Positions 41,544 through 50,518 of a DNA stretch of 64,000 nucleotides are shown here, one piece after another. The notes beneath the pieces were generated by a model. It was not told the DNA's origin and did no database searches. It was given only the letters and a program-made list of their open reading frames with translations. The stretch's first letter is position 1; every line of letters begins with the position of its first letter. The position numbers and the translations under genes were made by a program. This DNA is from Pseudomonas akapageensis (GTDB lineage Bacteria; Pseudomonadota; Gammaproteobacteria; Pseudomonadales; Pseudomonadaceae): the NCBI RefSeq assembly GCF_011355085.1, contig NZ_VXCP01000028.1, forward strand, positions 1 through 64,000, given 5' to 3'.

Positions 41544-43247
41544 TCAGAGTTCTCCAGCGGGTGCTGCCAGTTGCGGCATGACGGCGAAGTTCCAGTCGTC
41601 ATCGAAAGGTTGGCCGATGTCGCTGACCAGTGGCGCGCCCTGGAACAGGGTGATGCGCACCCAGCGGCTGGACTTGGGGTCGAACTTGCCGGCACCGAAG
41701 AACGCCAGCTTGCAGCGCAGCAGGTGGATCGGCAGCATGGCGCGATCCAGCAAGTTGGCGCGGATTTCCCCATAGACGCCACGGGCCATGCCTTGCAAGC
41801 GGCAGACAGTGCCCTTATAGCGCGGTTCGGCGATCAGAAAATGCGCCGTCAGGTGGTCCGGGTGCTGTTCCAGGTGGTGCAGCAGGGCGCCATGGCACCG
41901 TTGGATATTACGGGCGATGCCCAACTGCATTTCCTTCTCGGCACCGGGTTCCTGTGCACGTTCACCCAGGCGCGGCTCTTCTTTCTCCGCCGAGCGATAC
42001 CAGAAAAAGTGATTGGCCTCGGCTCTCTCCAGATTGTAGTCCAGGGCCCAGCGGTACCGGGTTTCGATCACGGCGCGCAGCTCATGCAGCGGCATCTGGG
42101 CATCGAGGCGAAAGCCTTCTGTGACGTCCATTTGCGCGGCCAACGGGTCGACCAGCTGCGGATACAATTCCAGCAACAGGCTGACCAGCAACTCCTGGCA
42201 ACCCAGGCCGGCATGCTCCTCGCTCCATTCCCGCACCTGCTGCCATAGCGCATCACTCAAGGGCTGGCAGCCGAGCCATTGGCGCAAGTGTTCGAGGTCG
42301 GCCAGGGTGCGCAGATCGGCTGCGCTTTGGCGTTGGTCCTCGGTAGTGGTTTGCTCCAGGTGCCGTTGCGCCCGTTCGAGCAGCACCTGCAAGCGTTGCC
42401 GCCGGGGCAGGTCGGCAGGCTGTGCAGTGACCTGTGCCAGGGCGGTTTCCCTGGCCCATACCCACTGTTCGACCAATTGTGGGTGGTTGATCAGAAAGGG
42501 CGCCATGCCCAGCCCCGTGGAATTGCCGACACCCAGGTAGCGCTGCAGGGCAGCGTCCAGCCCGACGGCGCGCTGGGGCGCGCGCGCCCGGGCCATGTGT
42601 TCGATCTGCTCGATACTGAAGTGGCGCAGCAGGTAGACCGTGAACATCTGCGCGCTGAACGGCTGGTTGAAATCGGCATTGTCCTGCAGGCAACTGAAGT
42701 CGGCGATGCCGAACTTGCCATTGCCGTAGACGGCCGTGGTGCGATACAGGTAGCCCACCTCGGCCAGTTGTGTCGGCTGCGGCTGGCGCCCTTCGGCCAG
42801 GGCTTCGACGAAACGGTCGAAGTTGCGCAGGCTGCGATTGGCCCGTGACAGCACCAGCACCCGGGCATCGAAGCGGCCGGCTTCCTGCAGCGGCACGTTG
42901 CGCCGCAGGTCGGCCAGTTGTGCGCCGTCGACATCGCCGGCAAGCAGGGCGAAGGTGACGTCCCACTGGTCGGCGATCACCCGGTCGCTGCGCTTTTCCG
43001 GTGGCAGGTACATGGAGAAGATCACGCAGTGATAGCGCTGGGTGGCGGTCTCGATGCGGTAGATGGCCGTGCCGTAGCCTTCGGCATCGAGGTCGAAGCA
43101 GGTGCGCTGGATGTGCCAGCGCTCGTTCATCATCCGCCGCATGCTGCTGCGCACAAAGCTCAGGCGACTCTGGAAATGACTGCCAAGGCGGTCCAGGTCC
43201 ATGACCTGGGCGGCGGGCCGCAGGCCTGTGTGCTGGGTGGATGGCAT
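41544..43247 (-). CDS. Conserved-looking protein of unknown function (567 residues) in the BCCT operon
   Basis: I do not recognise this protein. It is hydrophilic, without signal peptide or membrane helices, and probably cytoplasmic. Distinct segments include CVIFSMYLPPEKRSDRVIADQWDVTFALLAGDV (about 75-105), GYLYRTTAVYGNGKFGIADF, GLGMAPFLINHPQLVEQWV and EANHFFWYRSAEKEEPRLGE. The middle is rich in charged, Leu/Gln-rich helices that could form coiled coils. ATG 43247 (AGGAG 9 nt upstream) is preferred over ATG 43271, which has no ribosome site. It lies 26 bp after the BCCT gene and 1 nt before DUF3726, so the three are one transcript. A tie to import or processing of the transported compound is inference. 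Confidence 0.65.
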   Translation of the reverse strand: MPSTQHTGLRPAAQVMDLDRLGSHFQSRLSFVRSSMRRMMNERWHIQRTCFDLDAEGYGTAIYRIETATQRYHCVIFSMYLPPEKRSDRVIADQWDVTFALLAGDVDGAQLADLRRNVPLQEAGRFDARVLVLSRANRSLRNFDRFVEALAEGRQPQPTQLAEVGYLYRTTAVYGNGKFGIADFSCLQDNADFNQPFSAQMFTVYLLRHFSIEQIEHMARARAPQRAVGLDAALQRYLGVGNSTGLGMAPFLINHPQLVEQWVWARETALAQVTAQPADLPRRQRLQVLLERAQRHLEQTTTEDQRQSAADLRTLADLEHLRQWLGCQPLSDALWQQVREWSEEHAGLGCQELLVSLLLELYPQLVDPLAAQMDVTEGFRLDAQMPLHELRAVIETRYRWALDYNLERAEANHFFWYRSAEKEEPRLGERAQEPGAEKEMQLGIARNIQRCHGALLHHLEQHPDHLTAHFLIAEPRYKGTVCRLQGMARGVYGEIRANLLDRAMLPIHLLRCKLAFFGAGKFDPKSSRWVRITLFQGAPLVSDIGQPFDDDWNFAVMPQLAAPAGEL

Positions 43248-43273
43248 GCTTGCTACTCCTGAACGATTCATGA

Positions 43274-44824
43274 TCAGACCGCCTGCTCACGGGCCATGTG
43301 CCGGGCAATGCGCACGGCATCCCAAAGCGCTGGCAGGATCAACAGGGACACGGGCACCGCCGTGATGACGATAAAGGACTGCAGTGCTGTGACGCCGCCT
43401 GAGCCGATGGTGATCAGCACCACGGCGGCCAGGCCCATGCCGATGCACCAGAAGGCGCGCAGCCAGCCCTTGGGCTTGTCGTTGCGCGACATGGCCATGG
43501 CCACGGTGAAGGCCATGGCGTCACCATTGGTGGCCACCGAAATGAAGCTCAGGAACAGGAACAGCGCCGAGATCAGGCCGCCCATCGGCAGGTTCTGGGT
43601 CACGCCCAGCAGCAGGGCTTCGGGTTGGGTACCGTGGGCCGTGACGCTGCCGGGTGTCTGCAGTTCCAGGCCGATGCCGCTGCCACCGACCACAGTGAAC
43701 CAGAACATGGTCACGATCGGGGCAATGATCGACAGAGTCATGATGACTTCACGGATGGTGCGCCCTCGCGAGATCTTGGCCACGTACAGCGCTACCATCG
43801 GCGCGTAACCGATGAACCAGCCCCAGTAGAACACCGTCCACCAGTCCAGCCATTTGGTGTCGGCGCGGAACATCGTCATCGGGATGAAGTGTTCCAGGTG
43901 CAGGGCGAACGCGCTGGGAAAACCACCGAGGATGAACATCGTCGGCCCGAACACGACCATGAAGACGGCCAGGCCGATCATCAACCAGACGTTGATTTCG
44001 CTGACGAAGCGGATGCCCTTGAGCCCGACCAGGCACGAGGTGGTGTACATCACCGTCACCAGGATAATGGTCACGGACTGGGTGAAGATGTCGTTCGGCA
44101 GCCCCCAGACAGCATGCAGGGCATTGCTGATCTGCAGGCCCAGGAAGCCAATCGGGCCGATGGTGCCGGCGACCACGGCGATGATCGACGTGGCATCGGC
44201 CAGGGTACCGATCGGGCCATCCAGCGCACGCTGGCCGAACAAGGGGTAGAGCAGGGTGCGGGGTGCCAGCGGCAGGCCCTTGTCGTAATGCAGGTGCATC
44301 AACACGATCGCCAGCAGGCTGCCGAGCACGGCCCAGGCCAGGAAACCCCAGTGCACGAACGACTGGGCCAGTGCGGCGATGCCGGCGGCTTCGGTGTTCG
44401 GCTGCATGCCGGCGAACAGGGGAGGCGGGCTGGCGAAATGCATCAGCGGTTCGGCCGCCGCCCAGAATGCACCGCCACCGGCGAGCAGGGCGCACATGAT
44501 CACGGCGATCCAGTTGAAGGTGCTGCTGTCCGGCCGTTGGTTGACGCCGCCAAGTCGCACGCGGCCGCATTTGGAGAAGCAAATGCCGAGGCTCACCAGG
44601 AAGGTCAGCAGCATCAGGACCTGCCAGTACAGACCAAAGAACTTCGTGGACCAGGCGAACAGGGTGTTGACCAGATTGGACACGGTGGTGATGTCGACCA
44701 GGGCCGCAATCAGGAAGGCACCGAGGAAGCCACCGCTGATGAGAAACAGCGGCCAGTCGATCTCTTGCCGAGCTGCAAGGCTCAAGGGTTTGCTATCGGC
44801 TTGAAGCGTGCTGGACGTTTTCAT
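43274..44824 (-). CDS. BCCT-family transporter (betaine/choline/carnitine type)
   Basis: A 516-residue membrane protein with 12 predicted hydrophobic segments. Family signatures are GGGAFWAAAEPLMHF (about 118-132) and WWTVFYWGWFIGYAPMV followed by AKISRGRTIRE near 330-360. The second motif departs from the usual FYWAWWISWSPF at several aromatic positions, which line the trimethylammonium pocket, so the substrate may not be a standard betaine. It should import a quaternary ammonium or related compound by ion symport. GGAGG lies 5 nt before ATG 44824. The operon reads aldehyde dehydrogenase, dipeptidase-like hydrolase, this gene, the 567-residue protein, DUF3726. Confidence 0.88.
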   Translation of the reverse strand: MKTSSTLQADSKPLSLAARQEIDWPLFLISGGFLGAFLIAALVDITTVSNLVNTLFAWSTKFFGLYWQVLMLLTFLVSLGICFSKCGRVRLGGVNQRPDSSTFNWIAVIMCALLAGGGAFWAAAEPLMHFASPPPLFAGMQPNTEAAGIAALAQSFVHWGFLAWAVLGSLLAIVLMHLHYDKGLPLAPRTLLYPLFGQRALDGPIGTLADATSIIAVVAGTIGPIGFLGLQISNALHAVWGLPNDIFTQSVTIILVTVMYTTSCLVGLKGIRFVSEINVWLMIGLAVFMVVFGPTMFILGGFPSAFALHLEHFIPMTMFRADTKWLDWWTVFYWGWFIGYAPMVALYVAKISRGRTIREVIMTLSIIAPIVTMFWFTVVGGSGIGLELQTPGSVTAHGTQPEALLLGVTQNLPMGGLISALFLFLSFISVATNGDAMAFTVAMAMSRNDKPKGWLRAFWCIGMGLAAVVLITIGSGGVTALQSFIVITAVPVSLLILPALWDAVRIARHMAREQAV

Positions 44825-44947
44825 GAGGCCTCCAGAGTGTGCATTTTAACCTGCACAGCAGCGGTGCGCGGGCCGACTCCGGACGGGGAGAGGGACGAGG
44901 GGCGATTGTTGTTGTTTTTCATGCTGTCCTCACGGTGGTGTCGATGG

Positions 44948-45934
44948 TCAGGCTTGTGCAGTGGTGGCGGTTTCCAGCAGGCGCAGCCAGTTCAAGCCCA
45001 TGATGTTGCGTACCTCATGGTCGGCGAAGCCGCGGGCTTGCAGGCCCCGGGCAATCACAGGGAAATCGCGGCTGTCGCGGAACCATTGCAGGGGCGCAGG
45101 CCAGTTGGCGTTGTCGGCCGAACCTTCGCCGTAGTCCTTGTCCTTGCTCCAGCGACCATTGCGCATCCACTCCAGCACCTGCAGCGGCTGCTGCTGGCAC
45201 AGGTCGGTGCCGATGCCGATGTGCTCGACACCCATCAACTCGGCGGTGGCCGCGACCATGTCGCAGAAGTCTTCAAGGGTGCACTGTGAAGCGCCCTTGA
45301 GGTGGAAGGGGTAGGTGCTGAAACCGAGCAGGCCACCGGATTCGGCGATGCCGCGAAGTACGGCATTGGATTTGTTGCGCCTGGCGGCGTGGAAGCTCGA
45401 CGGGTTGGCGTGGGAGACGATCACCGGCCGGCTCGACAGCTCGATGGCTTCCAGGGTGCTGCGTTCGGCGCTGTGCGACATGTCGATGAGCATGCCCACG
45501 CGGTTCATCTCGCTGATCACCTGGCGGCCGAAGCGGCTGATGCCGTTGTCTTCGCTTTCGTAGCAGCCACTGGCCAGCAGGCTCTGGTTGTTATAGGTCA
45601 GCTGCATGATGAAGACCCCGAGCTGGCGGAAGACCTCCACCAGGCTGATGTCATCTTCGATCGGCGAGCAGTTCTGGAAACCGAAGAACACACCGACCCG
45701 TCCTTCCGCGTGGGCCCTGCGGATGTCGGCGGCATCGCGTACCGGTCGGATCAGCTCAGGCCAGGCTTCGAAGCGGCGGTTCCACTCGCCGATCCGCGAC
45801 AGGGTTTCCCGGGCATTCTCGTGGTAGGCGATGGTGGCGTGCACCGCACTCAGGCCACCGGCCTGCATCTGCCGGAAAATCTCCGGGCTCCAGTTGGAGT
45901 ACTGCAGGCCATCGATCATCAGTAAGTCGTGCAT
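44948..45934 (-). CDS. Membrane-dipeptidase (renal dipeptidase) family metallohydrolase
   Basis: A 328-residue zinc hydrolase of the amidohydrolase fold. Motifs are GVFFGFQNCSPIEDD, LTYNNQS, MLIDMSHSAERST, PVIVSHANPSSFH and HIGIGTDLCQQQ. The N-terminal His-x-Asp pair of classical renal dipeptidases is not apparent (IDGLQYSNW), so the first metal site is unusual. Relatives of this type occur in Pseudomonas glycine-betaine loci. ATG 45934 (MHDLLMIDGLQ) is chosen from homology. It lies 13 bp after the aldehyde dehydrogenase gene, so they are co-transcribed; it may cleave an amide or peptide bond in the imported compound. Confidence 0.83.
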   Translation of the reverse strand: MHDLLMIDGLQYSNWSPEIFRQMQAGGLSAVHATIAYHENARETLSRIGEWNRRFEAWPELIRPVRDAADIRRAHAEGRVGVFFGFQNCSPIEDDISLVEVFRQLGVFIMQLTYNNQSLLASGCYESEDNGISRFGRQVISEMNRVGMLIDMSHSAERSTLEAIELSSRPVIVSHANPSSFHAARRNKSNAVLRGIAESGGLLGFSTYPFHLKGASQCTLEDFCDMVAATAELMGVEHIGIGTDLCQQQPLQVLEWMRNGRWSKDKDYGEGSADNANWPAPLQWFRDSRDFPVIARGLQARGFADHEVRNIMGLNWLRLLETATTAQA

Positions 45935-45947
45935 GGCGGTCTCCACT

Positions 45948-47390
45948 TCAGGGGCGCACATAGGTGGTCTTGACCACGGTGTAGAAGTCGCGGGCGTATT
46001 GCCCTTGTTCGCGGGGGCCGAAGCTCGAGGCTTTGCGACCACCGAACGGGACGTGGTAGTCGGTGCCGGCGGTGGGAAGGTTGACCATCACGCAGCCGGT
46101 GCGCGCGCGGCGCTTGAAGTCGCTGGCGTGCCGCAACGATTGGGTGATGATCCCGGCGGTCAGGCCGTATTCGGTGTCATTGAGCACAGCCAGGGCTTGC
46201 TCGTAGTCATCGACCTTGATCACGCAGGCGATGGGCCCGAACACTTCTTCCCGGTTGATGCGCATCTGATTGTGGCTATCGACGAACAGCGCCGGACGCA
46301 TATAGAAGCCTTCAGGCTGCAGGGCCAGGCGCTCGCCGCCTTCGACCAGGGTGGCGCCTTCTTCCTGGGCCAGTTGCAGGTACTGCAGGTTCTGCTCCAG
46401 TTGCCGTGCTTCGGCCACCGGACCGATCTGCACACCCGCTTCCAGGGCGTGGCCGACCTTGAGCTGGCGCATGCGCGCGGTCAGGGCGGCGACAAAACGG
46501 TCGTGAATGCCTTTTTCGACGATCAGCCGCGAGGACGCCGTGCATTTTTGCCCGGTGCCGAAGAACGCGCCGTTGAGTGCGCATTCCACGGCAATTTCGA
46601 GGTCTGCATCGTCCAGTACCACCAGGGCGTTCTTGCTGCCCATTTCCAGTTGGCAGCGCACCAGGTTGCTGGCGGTGGCAACGGCCACCTTGCGCCCGGT
46701 CGGCAGCGAGCCGGTGAAGGTCAGGGCATCGATGTCGGGGGAGTGGATCAGGGTTTCGCCAACGCTGGCGCCGCTGCCCATGACCAGGTTGAAGGTGCCG
46801 GCCGGCAGCGCCTGGCGGCTGATGATCTCGGTCAGTGCCCAGGCGCTTGCCGGTACCAGGTTGGCCGGCTTGAACACCACGGCATTGCCGAAGGCCAGGG
46901 CCGGGGCGATTTTCCAGGCGGCCGTGGCCATGGGGAAGTTCCACGGCGTGATGATGCCGACCACGCCGACCGGCTCGCGTACCACTTCGATGTCGATGCC
47001 CGGGCGCACCGATGCGGCGGTCTCGCCCATCTGGCGCAGGATTTCGGCGGCGTAATAATGGAAGAACTGACCGGAGCGATTGACCTCGCCAATGCCTTCG
47101 TTAAGCGGTTTGCCTTCTTCACGCGAGAGCAGGCGGCCGAGCTCTTCCTTGCGGGCGATCAACTCGTCGCCAATGGCCATCAACACCTGTTGGCGCTGTT
47201 CCAGGCCGCTGGCGGCCCACTGCGGCTGAGCCTCACGGGCAGCGGTGATGGCGTCGGCGGTCTGCTCGGCGCTGGCCTGGCAATAGTGGCCGATGACGTC
47301 ATGGACGTCCGAAGGGCTGTGGTTGGCGATGACGCCCTGGCCTTCGCACCAGTTACCGGCAATGTAGTTGTTGTACGGTTGCTGTGTCAT
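45948..47390 (-). CDS. Aldehyde dehydrogenase of the 2-oxoglutarate-semialdehyde dehydrogenase group
   Basis: A 480-residue NAD(P)-dependent aldehyde dehydrogenase. The catalytic Glu is in LEMGSKNALVVLDDADLE and the nucleophilic Cys in FFGTGQKCTASSRLIV. The N-terminus (NYIAGNWCEGQG, SREEGKPLNEGIGEV) and overall pattern match the 2,5-dioxovalerate dehydrogenase group, which turns 2-oxoglutarate semialdehyde into 2-oxoglutarate at the end of pentose and hydroxyproline pathways. It is the first gene of the operon, with GGAGG 7 nt before ATG 47390, divergent from the LysR gene. The frame extends upstream without homology. Confidence 0.87.
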   Translation of the reverse strand: MTQQPYNNYIAGNWCEGQGVIANHSPSDVHDVIGHYCQASAEQTADAITAAREAQPQWAASGLEQRQQVLMAIGDELIARKEELGRLLSREEGKPLNEGIGEVNRSGQFFHYYAAEILRQMGETAASVRPGIDIEVVREPVGVVGIITPWNFPMATAAWKIAPALAFGNAVVFKPANLVPASAWALTEIISRQALPAGTFNLVMGSGASVGETLIHSPDIDALTFTGSLPTGRKVAVATASNLVRCQLEMGSKNALVVLDDADLEIAVECALNGAFFGTGQKCTASSRLIVEKGIHDRFVAALTARMRQLKVGHALEAGVQIGPVAEARQLEQNLQYLQLAQEEGATLVEGGERLALQPEGFYMRPALFVDSHNQMRINREEVFGPIACVIKVDDYEQALAVLNDTEYGLTAGIITQSLRHASDFKRRARTGCVMVNLPTAGTDYHVPFGGRKASSFGPREQGQYARDFYTVVKTTYVRP

Positions 47391-47481
47391 GAGAACCTCC
47401 GATTGCGTGGTTCTCATCTTGGGAGTAATACTGAATAAATAAAAATTAATAATAAAAATGATTTGATAAGGAAAACTTACC
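47391..47481. promoter_or_regulatory. Divergent promoter region aldehyde dehydrogenase / LysR
   Basis: 91 bp, strongly AT-rich (about 47430-47470), between divergent starts. This is the classical arrangement for LysR control of the divergent operon. Several T-N11-A half-sites fit the AT-rich tract, so the exact operator cannot be fixed by eye. Confidence 0.55.
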
Positions 47482-48390
47482 ATGCTCCCCGAGTTGAAAA
47501 TCACCCAGTTGCGCTATTTCGTGCTCGTGGCGAAGCTCAAGAGTTTCCACGGGGCATCAAGGCAGGCGTGCCGTACCCAGCCTGCGCTGTCCCTGGCGAT
47601 CCGCGAGCTGGAGCAAAAGCTTGGCCAGCCCTTGTTCGAAAAAGGTGGCAGGGCGGATCTGACGCCGTTTGGCGAGCACTGCCTGCCGTTGTTTCAGGAT
47701 TTGCTCGATCATCATGACCGTATCGCCCAGGAGGTCACCCTGTTGGCACGGCATGAAATCGGGCAGGTCAGCATTGCCACCGTGCCGTCGGTGGCCAGCC
47801 GACTGTTGCCGCATCTATTGGCGCGCTTCGTTGGCGACCACCCGAAAGTGCAGATCAGCATCCAGGACGGCAATGCCGACAGCGTGCAGCAGTTGTTGGC
47901 CCAGGGGCAGGTGGACTTTGCCATCAGCAGCCTGTGGATGCCCGACGAGAACATCGAATTCCGGCCCGTGCTCAGCGATCAAGTGGGGGTGGTGTGCCGC
48001 CGCGATCATCCCCTGGCGGCGACCGGTGGCGCCTTGCACTGGTCCAGCCTGCAATCCTGGCCCCTGGTGCGCAACGGCACCTCGCGCCTGCTCGAAGGCA
48101 CGGAAGCGGCGGGCTTGCTCGACAGCAGCCTGCTGTTCGTCTCCAACATGATTTCCCTGATCGCCATGCTCGAAGAGGGCATCGGCATCACCACGCTGCC
48201 GTACCTGGCGTTTCCGGCCGGCAACGAGCAGTTGGTGTTCCTGCCGCTGTCACAGCCCAAGGTCGAGCGTCAGATCGGCATCTTGTGCAGGAAAGGGCGC
48301 AGCCTGTCGCCGGCGGCCGCGCAACTGATGGGTTTTTTGTATGAGAACTTGCGGTCGAGGGAAGAGGCAGCTGCAACTGCTTCGGCATGA
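47482..48390 (+). CDS. LysR-family transcriptional regulator
   Basis: A 302-residue LysR regulator. The N-terminal winged helix reads ITQLRYFVLVAKLKSFHGASRQACRTQPALSLAIRELEQKLGQPLFEKGGR; the effector domain begins about residue 92 (VSIATVPSVASRLLPHLLARF). It is divergent from the aldehyde dehydrogenase operon by 91 bp and probably activates it in response to the imported compound or a breakdown product. No other regulator gene is close. Confidence 0.93.
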   Translation: MLPELKITQLRYFVLVAKLKSFHGASRQACRTQPALSLAIRELEQKLGQPLFEKGGRADLTPFGEHCLPLFQDLLDHHDRIAQEVTLLARHEIGQVSIATVPSVASRLLPHLLARFVGDHPKVQISIQDGNADSVQQLLAQGQVDFAISSLWMPDENIEFRPVLSDQVGVVCRRDHPLAATGGALHWSSLQSWPLVRNGTSRLLEGTEAAGLLDSSLLFVSNMISLIAMLEEGIGITTLPYLAFPAGNEQLVFLPLSQPKVERQIGILCRKGRSLSPAAAQLMGFLYENLRSREEAAATASA

Positions 48391-48402
48391 GGGGCGTCGG
48401 TA

Positions 48403-48678
48403 TCAGCGATCCTCGCGGGTGTGCCACAAGCGCAGCAGGTAAATGGTAGAGCCAACAATTTCGTAGCGCATCTCGTAATGCCCGACCAGAATCCGGCGCA
48501 CATCACGCGGTTCAAACTCTTCCAGCCGCTCGCCAATGCGTGGGTTGGTCAGGAGCGTAGTCGGCGCGGAGGTGAGTTGTTGCACTGTCTTTGCTGCTGC
48601 AGGTTGGTTCACCGCAGCGAGGAAATCGTAGAGTCTGGTCAAGTCGCTGAGGCCTTTGCTTGTCCACTTCAACTCCAT
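48403..48678 (-). CDS. ParE/RelE-superfamily toxin
   Basis: A 91-residue protein with the ParE-type layout: WTSKGLSDLTRLYDFLAAVNQPAAAKTVQQL, NPRIGERLEEFEPRDVRRILVGHYEMRYEI and the C-terminal IYLLRLWHTREDR. The family poisons gyrase or cleaves mRNA on ribosomes. Its ATG (48678-48676) shares its A with the TGA of the antitoxin gene, the usual antitoxin-first coupling. A short, complete gene, so the pair may be active. Confidence 0.9.
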   Translation of the reverse strand: MELKWTSKGLSDLTRLYDFLAAVNQPAAAKTVQQLTSAPTTLLTNPRIGERLEEFEPRDVRRILVGHYEMRYEIVGSTIYLLRLWHTREDR

Positions 48679-48950
48679 CAGCGCGGAACCGGTAACGGGG
48701 TGTCAGTACTCAGGCTTTCGGCCCATGCCTGAACGGCCTGGTGGTCGATTACGCGGCCAGCGTCCACATCGGCCAGCGCCTCCCGGGTCAGGCGGCTGCG
48801 TTCTTCTTCCTGATCTATCCAGGCCGACAAAGCCTGTTTCACGATCCAGTTCTTGGACCGTTCCAGGCGTTCAGCCATCAAATCGACCTTCTCGGCCAGT
48901 TGCACTGGGACGTGAGCTGTAACGGATCGGGTTTTTGCTGTAGTTGCCAT
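48678..48950 (-). CDS. Ribbon-helix-helix antitoxin (CopG/ParD-like)
   Basis: A 90-residue protein starting with a ribbon-helix-helix: RSVTAHVPVQLAEKVDLMAERLERSKNWIVKQALSAWIDQEEER. The C-terminal ~35 residues would wrap the toxin. It overlaps the ParE gene by 1 nt. It should repress its own promoter; a nested inverted repeat at 49061-49110 upstream is a candidate operator. Confidence 0.9.
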   Translation of the reverse strand: MATTAKTRSVTAHVPVQLAEKVDLMAERLERSKNWIVKQALSAWIDQEEERSRLTREALADVDAGRVIDHQAVQAWAESLSTDTPLPVPR

Positions 48951-49060
48951 GATGGGGTCAGTCCTGTTTTGCGTAGGGCCGCAGGCTTTCGTGTAGCACA
49001 GCCACTGGAGTCAAGGGACTGGAGTGGTTTGCCGAACCTTCCTGGGTAATTTACTTCAGG

Positions 49061-49110
49061 TCACTACGATTCACTATGATTGAAAGTTAATCATATTGAA
49101 TTGTAGTGAA
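49061..49110. promoter_or_regulatory. Nested inverted repeats upstream of the toxin-antitoxin pair
   Basis: TATGATT (49075-49081) mirrors AATCATA (49089-49095), and TCACTAC (49061-49067) mirrors GTAGTGA (49103-49109). The AT-rich site lies 110-160 bp upstream of the antitoxin ATG and fits a ribbon-helix-helix operator. It is also near the end of the GbdR-like gene, but downstream of it. Confidence 0.5.
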
Positions 49111-49218
49111 GCGTCAATAGCGCATATCGACAGTTTATAGCCCGGTTGTCGGTGGTGATCAGCATGGAGGGGGCTCGGAGGTGCTAATCGCTACCTCAGA
49201 TTCCAGCGCGCCAGGAAT

Positions 49219-50322
49219 CTATAGCCGGACACTGGCAAAGGTCGATTCGTTGCGGGCCTGGCCGAGCGTCAACAACGCTCTGGACAACGGCGACAGCACC
49301 AGGGCTTGTGGCAACGGAATCATCGCCACTTGTTCTGCGGTATTGGAGCCTACGCGCTCGTCGCGTGGCGGAATGCCGTAGTATTCGCGGTAGCACTTGG
49401 AAAAGTGTGGCGTGGATATGAAGCCACAGATAGACGCCACTTCGATGATCGACATGGGTGTCTGCTTGAGCAGCTGCCGCGCACGCACCAAGCGCAGCTT
49501 CAGGTAGTAGCGTGACGGTGAGCAGTGCAGATATTTCTGGAATAGCCGCTCCAGCTGGCGACGCGAAACCGAGACATACACGGCCAATTCATCCAGGTCG
49601 ATCGGCTCTTCAAGGTTGGCTTCCATCAGCGCGACGATTTCCTGCAGTTTGGGCTGGTTGGTACCCAACATATGCTTGAGTGGCACGCGCTGGTGATCCT
49701 GCTCGTTGCGGATGCGCTCGTAGACGAACATTTCCGAGATCGCCGCCGCCAGTTCACGACCGTGATCGCGGCTGATCAGGTGCAGCATCATATCCAGCGG
49801 CGCAGTACCACCGGAGCTGGTGAAACGGTTGCGGTCGAGGGTGAACAGCCGGGTGCTCATGGCCACCCGCGGGAAGGCTTCCTGCATGGCGGCCAGACAT
49901 TCCCAGTGCACGCTGCAATCGAAACCATCGAGCAAACCGGCGCTGGCCAATGCCCAACTGCCGGTGCACACCGCGCCGAGGCGCCTGGACTGACGCGCCT
50001 GACTCTGTAGCCAGATGACATGTTCACGGGTAACGGTGCGTTGAATACCGATGCCACCGCAGACGATCACAGTGTCCAGGGGCGGGGCCTTGTGCATGGC
50101 GGCGTCGGGGGTAATTTGCAGGCCGTCACTGGCCCACACCTGACCGCCATCAACGGTCAACGTAGACCAGCGATACAGCTCATGACCCGATAGCTGGTTG
50201 GCCATGCGCAACGGCTCGACCGCCGAGGCCAGGGAAATCAGCGTGAAATTATCCAGCAGCAGAAAGCCGATGGATTGTGGCGTGCGGTTCTGGGGTTGGG
50301 CCCCGGAGTTGTGCGACATCAT
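49219..50322 (-). CDS. gbdR: GlxA/AraC-type regulator, GbdR-like
   Basis: A 367-residue regulator with an N-terminal class I glutamine-amidotransferase-like domain (IGFLLLDNFTLISLASAVEPLRMANQL, IVCGGIG, GAVCTGSWALASAGLLDG) and a C-terminal AraC DNA-binding domain (DLDELAVYVSVSRRQLERLF, MSIIEVASICGFISTPHFSKCYREYYGIPPRDER). The length and the pattern, including the tail ESTFASVRL, match my recollection of Pseudomonas GbdR, which activates glycine betaine and dimethylglycine catabolism; ArgR- and CdhR-type paralogues are the alternative. ATG 50322 follows GGGAGA; the adjacent ATG 50319 is possible. The known targets (gbcAB, dgcAB) are not in the window. Confidence 0.72.
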   Translation of the reverse strand: MMSHNSGAQPQNRTPQSIGFLLLDNFTLISLASAVEPLRMANQLSGHELYRWSTLTVDGGQVWASDGLQITPDAAMHKAPPLDTVIVCGGIGIQRTVTREHVIWLQSQARQSRRLGAVCTGSWALASAGLLDGFDCSVHWECLAAMQEAFPRVAMSTRLFTLDRNRFTSSGGTAPLDMMLHLISRDHGRELAAAISEMFVYERIRNEQDHQRVPLKHMLGTNQPKLQEIVALMEANLEEPIDLDELAVYVSVSRRQLERLFQKYLHCSPSRYYLKLRLVRARQLLKQTPMSIIEVASICGFISTPHFSKCYREYYGIPPRDERVGSNTAEQVAMIPLPQALVLSPLSRALLTLGQARNESTFASVRL

Positions 50323-50518
50323 CGCTGTATCTCCCACGCAAAACGGGTGGGATACCACCTTGTTTCTATTATAGAGCGTTAAAAGAGCGAATAGTTACAA
50401 GCGCAAAAGGGGCATTAGCACCTTTGTTCATGAAAAGTGAGCGATGAGGTAGCAAACCGGCGGCGGCAAAACGGGAGCTCGCGGGTACCGAGCCCCTTTT
50501 ACCAGACGAGTCGATGGC

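Noticed and set aside
45948..47504. N-terminal extension of the aldehyde dehydrogenase through the divergent promoter
   Set aside because: The extra 38 residues lack homology and would overlap the LysR start; GGAGG precedes ATG 47390.
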